Source: Elymus sibiricus
Lineage: Eukaryota > Streptophyta > Magnoliopsida > Poales > Poaceae
DNA length: 64,000 bases
Assembly: GCA_039707655.1 (NCBI GenBank)
Contig: CM077676.1
Span: 432,861,379-432,925,378 of the forward strand
Direction: 5' to 3'
The notes beneath the pieces are model-generated. The model made no database searches. It was not told where the DNA came from and worked only from the letters and a program-made list of their open reading frames with translations. The position numbers and the translations under genes were made by a program. This document shows, in pieces, positions 54,882 to 64,000 of the stretch. Within the stretch, counting starts at the first letter, position 1; each line of letters begins with the position of its first letter.

Positions 54882-55528
54882 GGGCATCTCCAAAGCGGAC
54901 CCCCAAATCGCCTGCAAGCGTTCGGACCGAGCTGTTCGGATGCAGTTTGTCATCCAACGCCATCCCGCATCTGTCCACGAACCAGTCCAACAGTCCGAAA
55001 TCCCTCAAACCGGAAGCAAACAGGAGGGCTTTGCGAGAGTCTGGACATCCGCATGCCCAATCAAAAGCCACGAAGGCCGCCGCTAATTCTTTGCTGATTA
55101 GGCATTTGGCGGAAGGCAACAGTGACCGTGCTAGCTATTTGGCGAAAGCATTTCACGTAGTACTAATATGCTTCACTAGTGCTTAATTTGGCGAAAGCAC
55201 ACACACTGAGTCACGTACATATTTGGCGGAAGCACATACGTGAACCACAACATGGCGGACGCACTTGTTTGGCGGAAGCACTTGTAATGCTAATGCTGCG
55301 GAAGCACTTGTTTCACTTGTTTTTTCTTCAAGTGGTTAGTACACGCATGTGTTGACGGAAGGCTATTTGGCTCCTTTTCTATTCTTTTCAACCCATGTTT
55401 AGTGGAAGGCACTAGTGATCATGTGACGGACATTTAAGATATAGGGTTGGAATGACCGGCTCCTGTATGTGTCCATGGACATGGTCCACGGATTGTGTTC
55501 GTTTTAGGGGATACCGTTGAAGATTCCC
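54882..55528. mobile_element. PIF/Harbinger-like non-autonomous element
   Basis: The left end GGGCATCTCCAAAGCGGACC follows TAA; the right end read backward is GGGAATCTTCAACGGTATCC, 16 of 22 positions alike. The left end also matches the element ending at 23504. Inside, a GGCGGAAGCAC word recurs about six times (55102-55310). Length 647 bp. The target duplication is imperfect (TAA/TAG). Confidence 0.55.
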
Positions 55529-55988
55529 TAGAGAGAACTATCAGAAAAAGGCATGTTCGTACATATAAGAAAATGTGCAAATTGGAGCCTGAAGGTAACT
55601 AAAGACATTGATTATTACAAACTGTGCACAAGGAAACTATCAGAAAAAGAAATACGTTGGTAAAGGGGAATTAAACTCCAAGCGGGCACTAGCATATACC
55701 AATTGATGACGACTATTACAAAGTGAGCACAAAGCAAATATGTCCAAAACAGGAAATGCAACATTATAAGGCGTAGGCCAACTGATGGTCTCAGCCCATT
55801 GGCCTACACCAGAGCTAGGCACGATCGACGTATTGCCAGTTGAGCCGGGCGACCTGTTTGGCGCTTGTAAACTTTATTATTGGTGAACAAGGAGACGCAT
55901 GCAAACGTTGGCCCCTTGATCGATCCAGCCCTAGAAGCTTTGCTGACACATGAACGCTTCCTGATAAAAAAATCGATCCCGGTCAGCT
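55529..55988. other. Intergenic sequence, no gene seen
   Basis: AAACTATCAGAAAAAG-type words occur twice (55538 and 55634), perhaps a short duplication. Nothing else is recognisable. Confidence 0.5.
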
Positions 55989-56002
55989 ATGCTCTTCGTA
56001 CT

Positions 56003-56306
56003 TTTTTTTTGAACACAGTACAGACGCAAGCGCTCATATACACGCGTATACACTCACCCCTATGAACGCACACACGCACACTCTACCCCTATGAGCACCT
56101 CCGAGAGACTGAGCCGGCATATCATCTTGAAATTTACGAAGTCACCGTAGGCACCTCGTCGTCGACGGGAACGTCTCCTCCCACTGAATGCGCATCGCCG
56201 GAAATCCTGAAATAAATCCAGGAATAAATGCGACCACCAGGATTTGAACCCTGGTGGGCTAGGGATACCACAGTCCCTCTAACCATCCAACCACAGGTTG
56301 GTTCGC
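56003..56306 (-). mobile_element. tRNA-derived SINE
   Basis: On the minus strand a SINE starts at 56306 and ends in an A run (plus-strand T run at 56002-56010). A perfect 14-bp duplication, ATGCTCTTCGTACT, lies at 55989-56002 and 56307-56320. An A box, TGGTTAGAGGG (56275-56285), and B box, GGTTCAAATCC (56240-56250), give an internal RNA polymerase III promoter. The body resembles the common Triticeae SINE with CTGAGCCGGC and CCGTCGACGACGAGG words. Length 304 bp. It looks complete. Confidence 0.92.
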
Positions 56307-56320
56307 ATGCTCTTCGTACT

Positions 56321-56542
56321 AGGCCGTTTCCGCGCGCGATGCTTCAACTGGTGGCGTGAACCGTGAGGAAAGTACGTACGTACACAATGCCTATCCCCTG
56401 ATCAACGACAGCTCCATCCGTGATGCGAAGGGGCAGACCGTGAGCTGCCACGGCGAGCACTGTCGCCGCATTTTGAGGTAGCCGTTCGGCCCGAGCCGTA
56501 TCGGCCCTATGTAAGCGTCGGCGATGTAGAGGTCTCATCACC
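56321..56542. other. Boundary stretch before the chromovirus pol
   Basis: No clear family. It may be decayed gag-protease sequence of the chromovirus or flanking DNA at its 5' truncation. Confidence 0.35.
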
Positions 56543-59500
56543 CTTAAGTCCTCCAACATTAATGTCAAATTTCGGATGAATTGGTTGAAACCCCATAACA
56601 CCTTAATCGACTGTGCCGCTAAAACAGTCCATCTTACACACCCTTCTGGCCAAGCGATAAAATACTCCACTCGATCAATTCCAAATGCCGAAGCCCAGAT
56701 TTATGCTCTGAATGCGTTGAACGCTTCACCTCTTTAGGGAATCGAGAACGTTCCAGTCGTTCGCGACTTTCAAAATGTCTTTCCAGAAGAACTCACAGGA
56801 GTACCCCCTGTTAGAGCTGTCGAATTCGTCATTGACTTGAAACCAGACACTACTCCTATTGCTAAGCGTCCCTACAAGATGCCGCCACATGAACTCCTTG
56901 AACTTAAAGAGAAAATCAACAAATCACTTCGCAAAGGTTTCATTCGCCCAAGTTCTTCTGCTTGGGGAGCATCTTCCCTCTTTGTTAAGAAGAAGGATGG
57001 AACGAACCGATTGGTCCAGGATTATCGACCTATTAACCAGGCGACAATTCAGAACAAATATCCGCTTCCCAGAATCAACGATCTTTATGATCAACTCGTT
57101 GGTTCCCCAGTATTCTCTAAACTCGATTTGAGGTTAGGATACCACCAGATAAGAGTTCGTGAAGAGCATATTCCGAAGATAGCCTTCATTACTCGTTATG
57201 GTTCATACGAGTACACCGTCATGTCCTTCGGCCTAACCAATGCTCCAGCCACTTTCTCTCGACTAATGAACTACATCTTCATGGAATATCTCGACCAATT
57301 CGTCGTGGTTTATCTGGATGATATCCTTATATATTCCCAGAATGAAGAAGAACATGCCGAACATCTTCGTCTTGTACTGGAGAAACTTTGAGAACATCAG
57401 CTATATGCCAAGTGTTCCAAGTGTGAATTCTGGTTATCCGAGGTGACCTATCTTGCTCATGTGATTTCTAAGGATGGTATTGCTGTTAACCCCGAACGAG
57501 TTCAAGCTATTCTTGACTGGACTCCTTCACAAAACGTCAAGTAAGTCAGAAGTTTTCTCGGACTCGCCAGCTATTGCCGTCGTTTCGTCGAGAACTTCTC
57601 CAAGATTGCGAAGCCACTGACTGATTTGCTCCACAAGGGCAAGAAGTTTGAGTGGACATCAAAATGCCAGGAAAGTTTCCAGACACTCAAAGACAAGTTG
57701 ATATCTGCCTCGGTGCTTGCTTCCCCAGATGCTCGCAAGGACTTTGTGATTTATTGCGACGCATCCCGTCAAGGATTAGGCTGTGTCCTCATGCAAGAGC
57801 GCAAAGTGATTGCTTATGGCTCTCATCAGTTGCGTCCTCGTGAAAAGAATTATCCAACGCATGATCTCGAGTTAGCAGCGGTTATTTATGCTCTGAAGCT
57901 GTGGCGACATTACCTCCTCGGTAATCGTTGCGAGATCTACACAGACCATCAAAGTTTGAAGTATCTGTTTACTCAACCAGATTTCAATCAACGTCAGCAA
58001 AGATGGATGGAAGCAATAGCCGACTACAACATGGATATTTCGTATACCCCTGGCAAGGCTAATGTCATGGCTGATGTTTTGAACCGCAAGTTATATTGCA
58101 ACAATCTTATGGTACAGCTAGCACAACCCCTTCTTTATGAAGAATTCCGCAAGTTGAACCTCCATATTATTCCCCAGGGTTCTCTCAATACCCTGGTTGT
58201 TGAACCAGATCTCGAGCGCACCATCAAGACTATGCAGAAGTATGATTCTCAAATCGAGAAGATAAAGCGCTATCTCTCAAAAGGAAATTCTTCATTCTTC
58301 ACTGTTGATGATGATGGCGCCTTGTTCTTCAAAGGTCGCCTAGTGGTTCCCAGTAAAGGTCACCTGGAGATGACTCAGGATGTCATGAAAGAAGCTCATG
58401 ACACACCTCTGTCTATTCATCCGGGAAGTACCAAGATGTACCAAGACATTCGTCAGAGATTCTGGTGGCCTAACATGAAGCGAGACATTGCTCGATATGT
58501 TGCTGAATGTGACGTTTGCCGTCACATCAAAGCAGAATATCAAAGACCTGCCGGAACTCTGCAACCACTTGCTATTCCTGAATGAAAATGGGACAAAGTT
58601 GAAATGGACTTCATCACTGGATTTCCCCGATCACAGAAGGGTCATGATGCTATTCTTGTTGTCATTGACCGATTCTCCAAGGTTGCTCATTTTCTGCCTC
58701 TCAAGGAGACAATCACTGCTAGTCAGTTAGCAGACTTGTATGTTTTCAGAATTGTGTCACTCCACGGTGTTTCGTTGGAGATCAGCTCAGACCGTGGCAG
58801 CCTCTTTACCTCAAGGTTCTGGGAGAGTTTTCAAGAAGCTATGGGGACTCATATGTCCTTTAGCACGGCTTTTCACTCCCAGTCCAGTGGTCAAGTTGAA
58901 CGAGTCAACCAAGTGCTTGAAGATATGCTTCGCGCATGTGTCATCTCATTTGGCAAGAAATGGGAGAAATCTCTCCCGTATGCTGAATTCTCTTACAACA
59001 ACAGCTATCAAGCTAGCTTGAAGATGGCACCCTTCGAAGTGTTATATGGATGTAAGTGCCGAACTCCTCTGAATTGGTCAGAAACTGGGGAACGGCCACT
59101 CTTCGGTCCGGATATTATCCAACAAGCTGAAGAACAAGTCCGTATTGTTCGTGAACATCTGAAGACAGCTCAGTCTCGTCAGAAGAGCAATTATGACCGT
59201 CATCACAAGGTAATGGTCTATCAACCTGGCGAACAAGCTTACCTTCGTGTCACCTCGATGAAGGGCACTCACCGTTTCAGAATCAAGGGAAAGCTAGCTC
59301 CTCGCTACATTGGCCCCTTCCGCATTATCGCAAGACGTGGAGAAGTGACATATCAATTGGAATTGCCGTCGAACCTTTCTCAGGTTCATGATGTTTTCCA
59401 TGTGTCGCAACTCCGCCGCTGCTTCAAGGATCCTATCCGAGCAGTGGATCATGAAGTGCTTGAATTGCAACAAGACCTCTCTTATAAAGAGCATCCGGTC

Positions 59501-59653
59501 CGCATTCTTGATCAAGCTGAATGTCGAACCCGTCAGAAGGCAATCAAGTTCCTTAAAGTTCAATGGTCGAATCATTCTGAAGATGAAGCCACTTGGGAAC
59601 GCGAGGATCGTCTTCATGATGAATACCCCGCTCTCTTTCCGTCTACCTCTTAA
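56543..59653 (+). pseudogene. Chromovirus pol: protease end, RT, RNase H, integrase, chromodomain
   Basis: One reading frame runs 56543-59653, interrupted by four stops: TAG 56735, TGA 57389, TAA 57542 and TGA 58583. No frameshift was seen. Domains: end of protease (MNWLKPHNTLIDCAAKTVHL); RT with [34 protein letters not shown] and the catalytic YLDD (about 57313); RNase H with [11 protein letters not shown] (57749); integrase zinc site from [10 protein letters not shown] to CDVCRH; integrase core MDFITGFP, SSDRGSLFTS and SSGQVERVNQVL; and a C-terminal chromodomain (EHPVRILDQAE, then FLKVQWSNHSEDEATWERED). That chromodomain places it in the chromoviruses. The 5' LTR, gag and most of protease are absent. 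Confidence 0.92.
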
Positions 59654-59675
59654 TTCTCGGGACGAGAATTTCTTT

Positions 59676-59689
59676 TAGAGGAGGAGAAT
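59676..59689 (+). promoter_or_regulatory. Chromovirus polypurine tract
   Basis: AGAGGAGGAGAAT directly before the LTR, a textbook polypurine tract. Confidence 0.85.
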
Positions 59690-61730
59690 TGTAACATCCC
59701 CTGTAATTAAGCTACAGTAACTTCCCACTAATTATGACAAGTCATTTTGATTTGCAATGCTTGATCATCTTTGATCTCATATCTCATTTCAAATTCCACT
59801 TCAAAATGAAATTCAAATTCCAAGTGAAAATAAAAGTCGATCAAATCTGAAAACTAAATTGTTCATGTTATTGGAAATATTCCTTAGTTAATATTGTTAA
59901 GGAAAACAACATCACTAAAATTCCCAAATTGCCCCTGGCTATTAAAACAGTGGACCAGCAGCACCTTTTTACCCATTTAAATATAAACATAATTTAAATG
60001 AATTCATTGTGGCCCCAAACTTTTTGTGCCAGTCCAATATAATACAAAGTATTTATGAGGCAAATTCCACATTTTACAAAAATCATTTGGTACGAAAATA
60101 AAATGCAAAACAGTGGCTAAATTGGAAAACAGAAAAGAAAAATGGAAAAGAACAAAACCTACTGCGCTCTAGTGCACAGTGCCGGCCCAGCCCGCTCCCA
60201 GACCGTCGTCTACCTCTCTCCTCCCCGTGTCAGCTCGCGCGCGCGCGCGGTCGCCGTTCCCGCCGCGCCTGCTCGTCGCCCGCGTCACTACAGTCGTCGG
60301 GGATGGATAAGAACGCCACCGCGGCCCTCGGGGACTCTAGCCCTTATCCCCCCTTCCCCTCGCTCGCTCTCGCCTCCGCATCGCTCGCCCGCCTCTGTCG
60401 TCGCCATGACCCCGCCGTTGGTGTAGCCACCGGCCTTCCCTCGCCCAGTCACCGTGTCTGCTAGCTCCGCCTCGTCCGTCTATGTCGACTGCTTCAACCA
60501 GCGCAAGCCAGGGAGCACCTCATCGACCGGATCGACCCCGACCTCGTCCTCGGCCACCGGAGCTTCGCCGCTTTGATCCACCACCCTGCTGCTACTAATC
60601 CATTCACCGAGCCATCTTGAGCTCTGCGGTGAGCATCCACATGAAACCCCTCTCCTCCTGGCGCGATCTCGAGCTCCGTTCGAGCTGCCGCTGTTGCCGT
60701 AGCTCCGTCGCCGTCATTTCGTTGCTGTCGCTGTTGCGTTGCACCTCTGGCTCAACCGAGCACGCCACCGTGTTCGTGGCATCATGTAGGAGCCGCCTAG
60801 CCCCTTCGGGTGTCGCTTGCACGCCCGTGGCCTCGAACCCGAGCACCCCATGCTCCGGCCGCCGCTGCTTGCTGTCACCGCCGTCGTTTAGGACCTCCCC
60901 GGCACAAACCAGCACCACCATCGGTCGCGGCATCGAACGCACATTCGAACGCGCCCACCCGCGCGTCGATCCGTTGCCGGACGGCGTTTTCCGCGCGTCA
61001 CCGTCGTCCCCTGTGGTCGCCGGAGCGCACCGGCGTTTAAATCCGGCGGTGGGTCACCGATAGATGGGTCCCACCAGTCGGGTGATTAGCTTAGCACTAA
61101 TTAAAATTAGTAACCCCCACTGACATATGGGGCTCGACTGGTTAATTAAGCTAATTAACTAAGTTGGATTAATTACTGTGTATGGCATGTGGGCCCCTCT
61201 GCTAATTAATCAATTAATTAAAGAAACAACCACTGACTGCTGGGACCCACTTGTCAGTGTTGACTGCTGACTGTGCCAGCTGACTGGGCAGTTGACCAGG
61301 TCAACTGGCCCCACTGTCAGCCTCATGTGCACCTGGCTGGGTACACTTCCTGTGTACCCATAGTATTTTCAGTTAAGTAATTTTCGAAATAAAAATAATT
61401 CAGAAAATCATTTAAACTTTGAAAAATCATATAAAATAATCTATAACTCAGATGAAAATAATTTATATATGAAAGTTGATCAGAAAAATATAACGAATCC
61501 GAATATACCATCCATATATCTGCCACACCCCTCTAACATGTTGAACATGGACAATTTGCCCTGGATCAATATACCGATAAGTACCTGGAGCTGGATATTT
61601 TCCCTCTTCGTTTAAAAATGCGTAGTAATGCATTAGAGCATATGATCAACTCATACTGCCATGGCATGCATCTGTGTTGCATTTGTTTGCCCTTTATTTA
61701 TTGTTTCTTCCCCCTCTGCTTCCCTCCGAT

Positions 61731-61806
61731 AGACCCCGAGACTGCCGCTGACGCCACCAAGTACGACTACGTTACTGACGATCAGACCCTCTCAGCAGAG
61801 CTTCCA
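61731..61806 (+). other. Exon-like acidic frame within the LTR
   Basis: DPETAADATKYDYVTDDQTL then SAELPG lies between a TCCGATAG acceptor-like and a CCAGGCAAGC donor-like sequence. It reads like protein rather than LTR filler. It may be a captured exon or a remnant leader peptide. Confidence 0.3.
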
Positions 61807-62050
61807 GGCAAGCAAACCCCCTTGATCATTTCGATATCGCCCATTCCTTCTCTCTTATTCTTGCATTAGATTTTGCTACTGTTGATATTCCGGTAGCTCC
61901 TATTCTGATGCACAGCCTACTTTTGTAACCTGCTGTTGATACTTCACCTGTTATCCTAGTATGTCTAGTTTAGTTATGCTGGTGTTACATCAGTTGCCCC
62001 CCCCCCTTGGTCCATGTTGCCATGCTAGATTATCAGGGTTATCCGAATAA

Positions 62051-62303
62051 GTTGAACGTTGTATCGAAACTTGAACACACCATCAGGACCATGCAATTGT
62101 ACGACTCTGCAGTGCAGCACATCTAGCGTGATCTTAATGAGGGTGATTCCTCATATTTCACCCTCGATGATGGCTCTGTAGTGTAGCACATCAAGTGTGA
62201 TCTTACTGAGGGTGATTCCTCATATTTCACCCTCGATGATGACTCTGTCGTGCAGTATATCATGCGTGAACCTATTGAGGGTGGTTCCTCAGTGTTCACT
62301 CTT
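62051..62303 (+). repeat. Pol-like segment with in-frame 69-bp tandem repeat, inside the LTR
   Basis: The frame KLNVVSKLEHTIRTMQLYDS followed by GDSSYFTLDDGS resembles pol residues at 58198-58318 ([20 protein letters not shown] then [12 protein letters not shown]). Its second half is repeated in tandem: units at 62112-62180, 62181-62249 and 62250-62303 (partial), each 69 bp or 23 codons, so the frame is kept. TAG codons in the first two units mean it is no longer coding. Confidence 0.8.
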
Positions 62304-63331
62304 ATGATATGGACCTGAGCCCCTACAGCTCCTTATGATATAAGTCAGGTCTGCCCCAAGGGCACCTGCGAGAGATTACTGTGGCGGAACGATAGGGCAG
62401 GCGGAGACCACCTAGGAGAAAGGTGGGCCTGGTCCCTGTTCGTGGTCCGCGAGTTACCAAGTCAGAGCAACAGGAGCCCTGGCCGTCTCCGCGAGTTACT
62501 AATAATACACTAACGAATTTGGGTATTTGATCTGAGTTGGCCACTGGCCTATACGCACTAACCACCACGCGGGATAATGGTTATGGGACCCTCGGCGTCG
62601 TACATTCTCCCAAAATCTCTGTCAGACATCACAGTTTTGCGGGCTGATTGTTGGGGTGAGCTGGTTACGTCTGCTGTGTATTCAGAGGCGCGCTTGGTCC
62701 CCAGCCAGTCGCGCAACGTGCAGGAGTGCTTAGGGCGATTGGCCCATGACCCCTTCGCACTTAGGATTTAGACCAGCGTGTTGACCTCTCTGCGGAGTCT
62801 AGGTAGGACTACGGCATGTCGATTATCCGAGGTCGGGCATTACCCAGGAAAGTGTGTCCGGCCAGAGGTAATCGAGCGTGTTGGGAAATGTGGTGCACCC
62901 CTGTAGGGAAGTAATCTATTCGAATAGCCGTGTCCACGGTAACAGGACGCTCGGAATTGTATCCTGATCTACTATAACTAGAACTGGATACTCATTTGTT
63001 ACTTAACTGTTATAACTGCTCCAGGATCGCTTTCTCGCAGGGTAGTCGAGGAAGGATCTCGGGGCATTGCTGATATATACATGTTACTATATGTTATTAT
63101 ACGCTACTCTCTTCTGATGCTGCAATGCTAGCCTTTGTTAGGATAGGCTTCTCCCTCTCTACTCTGGCATTTCTGCAGTATAGTCCAAAGATATAGCCCC
63201 ATTCCTTTGACACCGATGCATACTTAGCATAGTTCTGATGTAAGTCTTGTGAGTACTTTGGATGAGTACTCACGGTCGCTTTGCTACCTTTTTCCCTCTA
63301 CCCGGTTGCTGCATTCAGATGACGACGCCAT

Positions 63332-63388
63332 GGAGCCAGAAGACCCCCAGGGCGAGTACTATGTGGAGCTCGACGACCAGGAGTAGTT
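63332..63388 (+). other. Short acidic ORF near the LTR end
   Basis: ATGGAGCCAGAAGACCCCC begins an 18-codon frame (MEPEDPQGEYYVELDDQE) ending in TAG. It lies downstream of the likely transcription start, where it could act as an upstream ORF in the element's RNA. No family is known to me. Confidence 0.35.
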
Positions 63389-63664
63389 CGGAGGTCCCAG
63401 GTAGGAGGCCTGCGCCTTTTCGATCAGTTGTTGTTGTTTTGCTCAGCCTTCTTAAGGCAAACTTGTCTAACTTCGTCTGTACCCAGACTTATTTGCATTT
63501 GTATAGCTGTATCCTCGGGTCCTTGTGACCCTGGTCTGTAATATAAAGATTTATGTTTAATCTGTGTCTTAGAGTTGTGCTGTGATATCCTGCCGTGAGT
63601 CTCTGATCTTGATCGTGCATGTTGTGTGTATGTTTAGTGCACGATTGAGTTCGGGGGCGTCACA

Positions 63665-64000
63665 ATGACTTCTCGAGCATGGCTCCTCACATGCTGCCGC
63701 CATCGCCCACGTGCATCCCGCGGGCCTGGCTATGGAGAAACTGCCGATTCGGTAGTTCCCAGCGGGCCTGACCCCAAGGTGCTTTAAGTTCCGTGCTATG
63801 CAGGCCAAACAGTGAATGCAAGTAACAAACATCCTATTTTCTTCACGCGCGGACCTGGTTGGGCCTCATGCGGGCAACCAACCATGTCCTATAAGAGTGG
63901 GGATTGGTTGGATACAGTTGAGAAGCAAACCAACACCTGAAAACGTGTGTGTTGGATATTTACAGATAGCTCTGGTTTGTTTAGCTTTCTTTTCGGCCTA
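63665..64000. other. Flank beyond the chromovirus LTR, no gene seen
   Basis: Ordinary sequence; the 63569-63832 minus frame has no motif. The first bases, ATGAC, should be half of the target duplication, but the other half is lost with the 5' LTR. Confidence 0.5.

Larger units (their letters stand above)
59690..63664 (+). repeat. 3' LTR of the chromovirus, 3975 bp
   Basis: Starts TGTAACATCCCCTG right after the polypurine tract and ends TTCGGGGGCGTCACA. Plan: AT-rich start, GC-rich tract (60180-61050), GGGTCCCACCAGTCGGG block, AT-rich part with CAGAAAATCATTTAAAC (61391), a pol-like tandem repeat (62051-62303), a TATTCGAATAGCCGTG block (62927) and GTGAGTACTTTGGATGAGTA near the end. Long LTRs of this kind are typical of Tekay-like chromoviruses. 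The GC-rich frames (60142-61063) are probably not genes. Confidence 0.85.

Noticed and set aside
56240..56285. A tRNA gene
   Set aside because: A and B boxes are present, but there is no cloverleaf and the unit has a 14-bp target duplication and A tail, so it is a SINE.
56344..56670. 108-codon minus-strand frame
   Set aside because: Its right part is antisense to the chromovirus protease-like frame, and no domain was recognised.
60142..61063. GC-rich frames in the chromovirus LTR as a host gene
   Set aside because: They lie within a complete LTR with clear ends, overlap on both strands and have no domain.

Overview
The window is transposon-rich DNA from a large grass genome. The LTR families, a tRNA-derived SINE, a Tourist MITE and several Mutator, PIF/Harbinger and LINE-like elements all point to a Triticeae species (wheat, Aegilops or a relative). 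That assignment rests on recognising the families by eye; no database search was possible. No intact host gene was found. The only recognisable host coding sequence is a broken fragment of the C-terminus of the spliceosomal helicase Brr2 (35.8-36.1 kb).

Layout. Positions 1-7455 are minus-strand Gypsy sequence: an Athila-type LTR (6038-7455), primer site and gag (4148-5956), abutting the gag, protease, RT and RNase H of a Tat-type element (1-4119). This block interrupts a decayed minus-strand iMet-primed Gypsy element (pol 7456-8580, an unrecognised gag-position ORF 8977-9651, primer site 9801, LTR 9818 to about 12330). Next comes a plus-strand Athila-type LTR (about 12335-12974 plus 21751-21874), split by a complete 8.8-kb LTR element (12975-21750, TSD GTAGA). 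That element carries gag and protease but no RT or integrase, plus an antisense spliced gene with a gypsy-associated domain and coiled coil. An Athila-type LTR fragment, Harbinger debris and a 133-bp-period array follow (21.9-25.1 kb).

From 25.66 to 34.35 kb lies a largely non-coding block bounded by a perfect 20-bp inverted repeat, with a TRIM-like 154-bp LTR inside. Then come short tandem repeats, a palindromic MITE, the Brr2 fragment, a poly(A) retroposon with a 12-bp TSD and a Tourist MITE with a TTA TSD (34.4-37.4 kb).

The best-resolved nest is at 38944-50898: a Mutator-like element with matching terminal repeats, 9-bp TSDs and palindrome-rich subtermini. Its truncated transposase gene was split after codon 5 by a very young, intact Copia element (40747-49859; LTRs differ at two sites; 1327-residue polyprotein open). 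Beyond it are a LINE-like insertion with ORF1 only (52.6-54.8 kb), a Harbinger-like element, a SINE with a 14-bp TSD, and the 3' part of a chromovirus whose pol frame is broken by four stops. Its 3975-bp 3' LTR holds a tandemly repeated piece resembling the element's own pol.

The order of insertion can be read from the nesting. Most stops in the older elements look like single C-to-T (or G-to-A) changes, as expected from long methylation-linked decay. The Copia element is the only one that still looks capable of expressing its full protein set.
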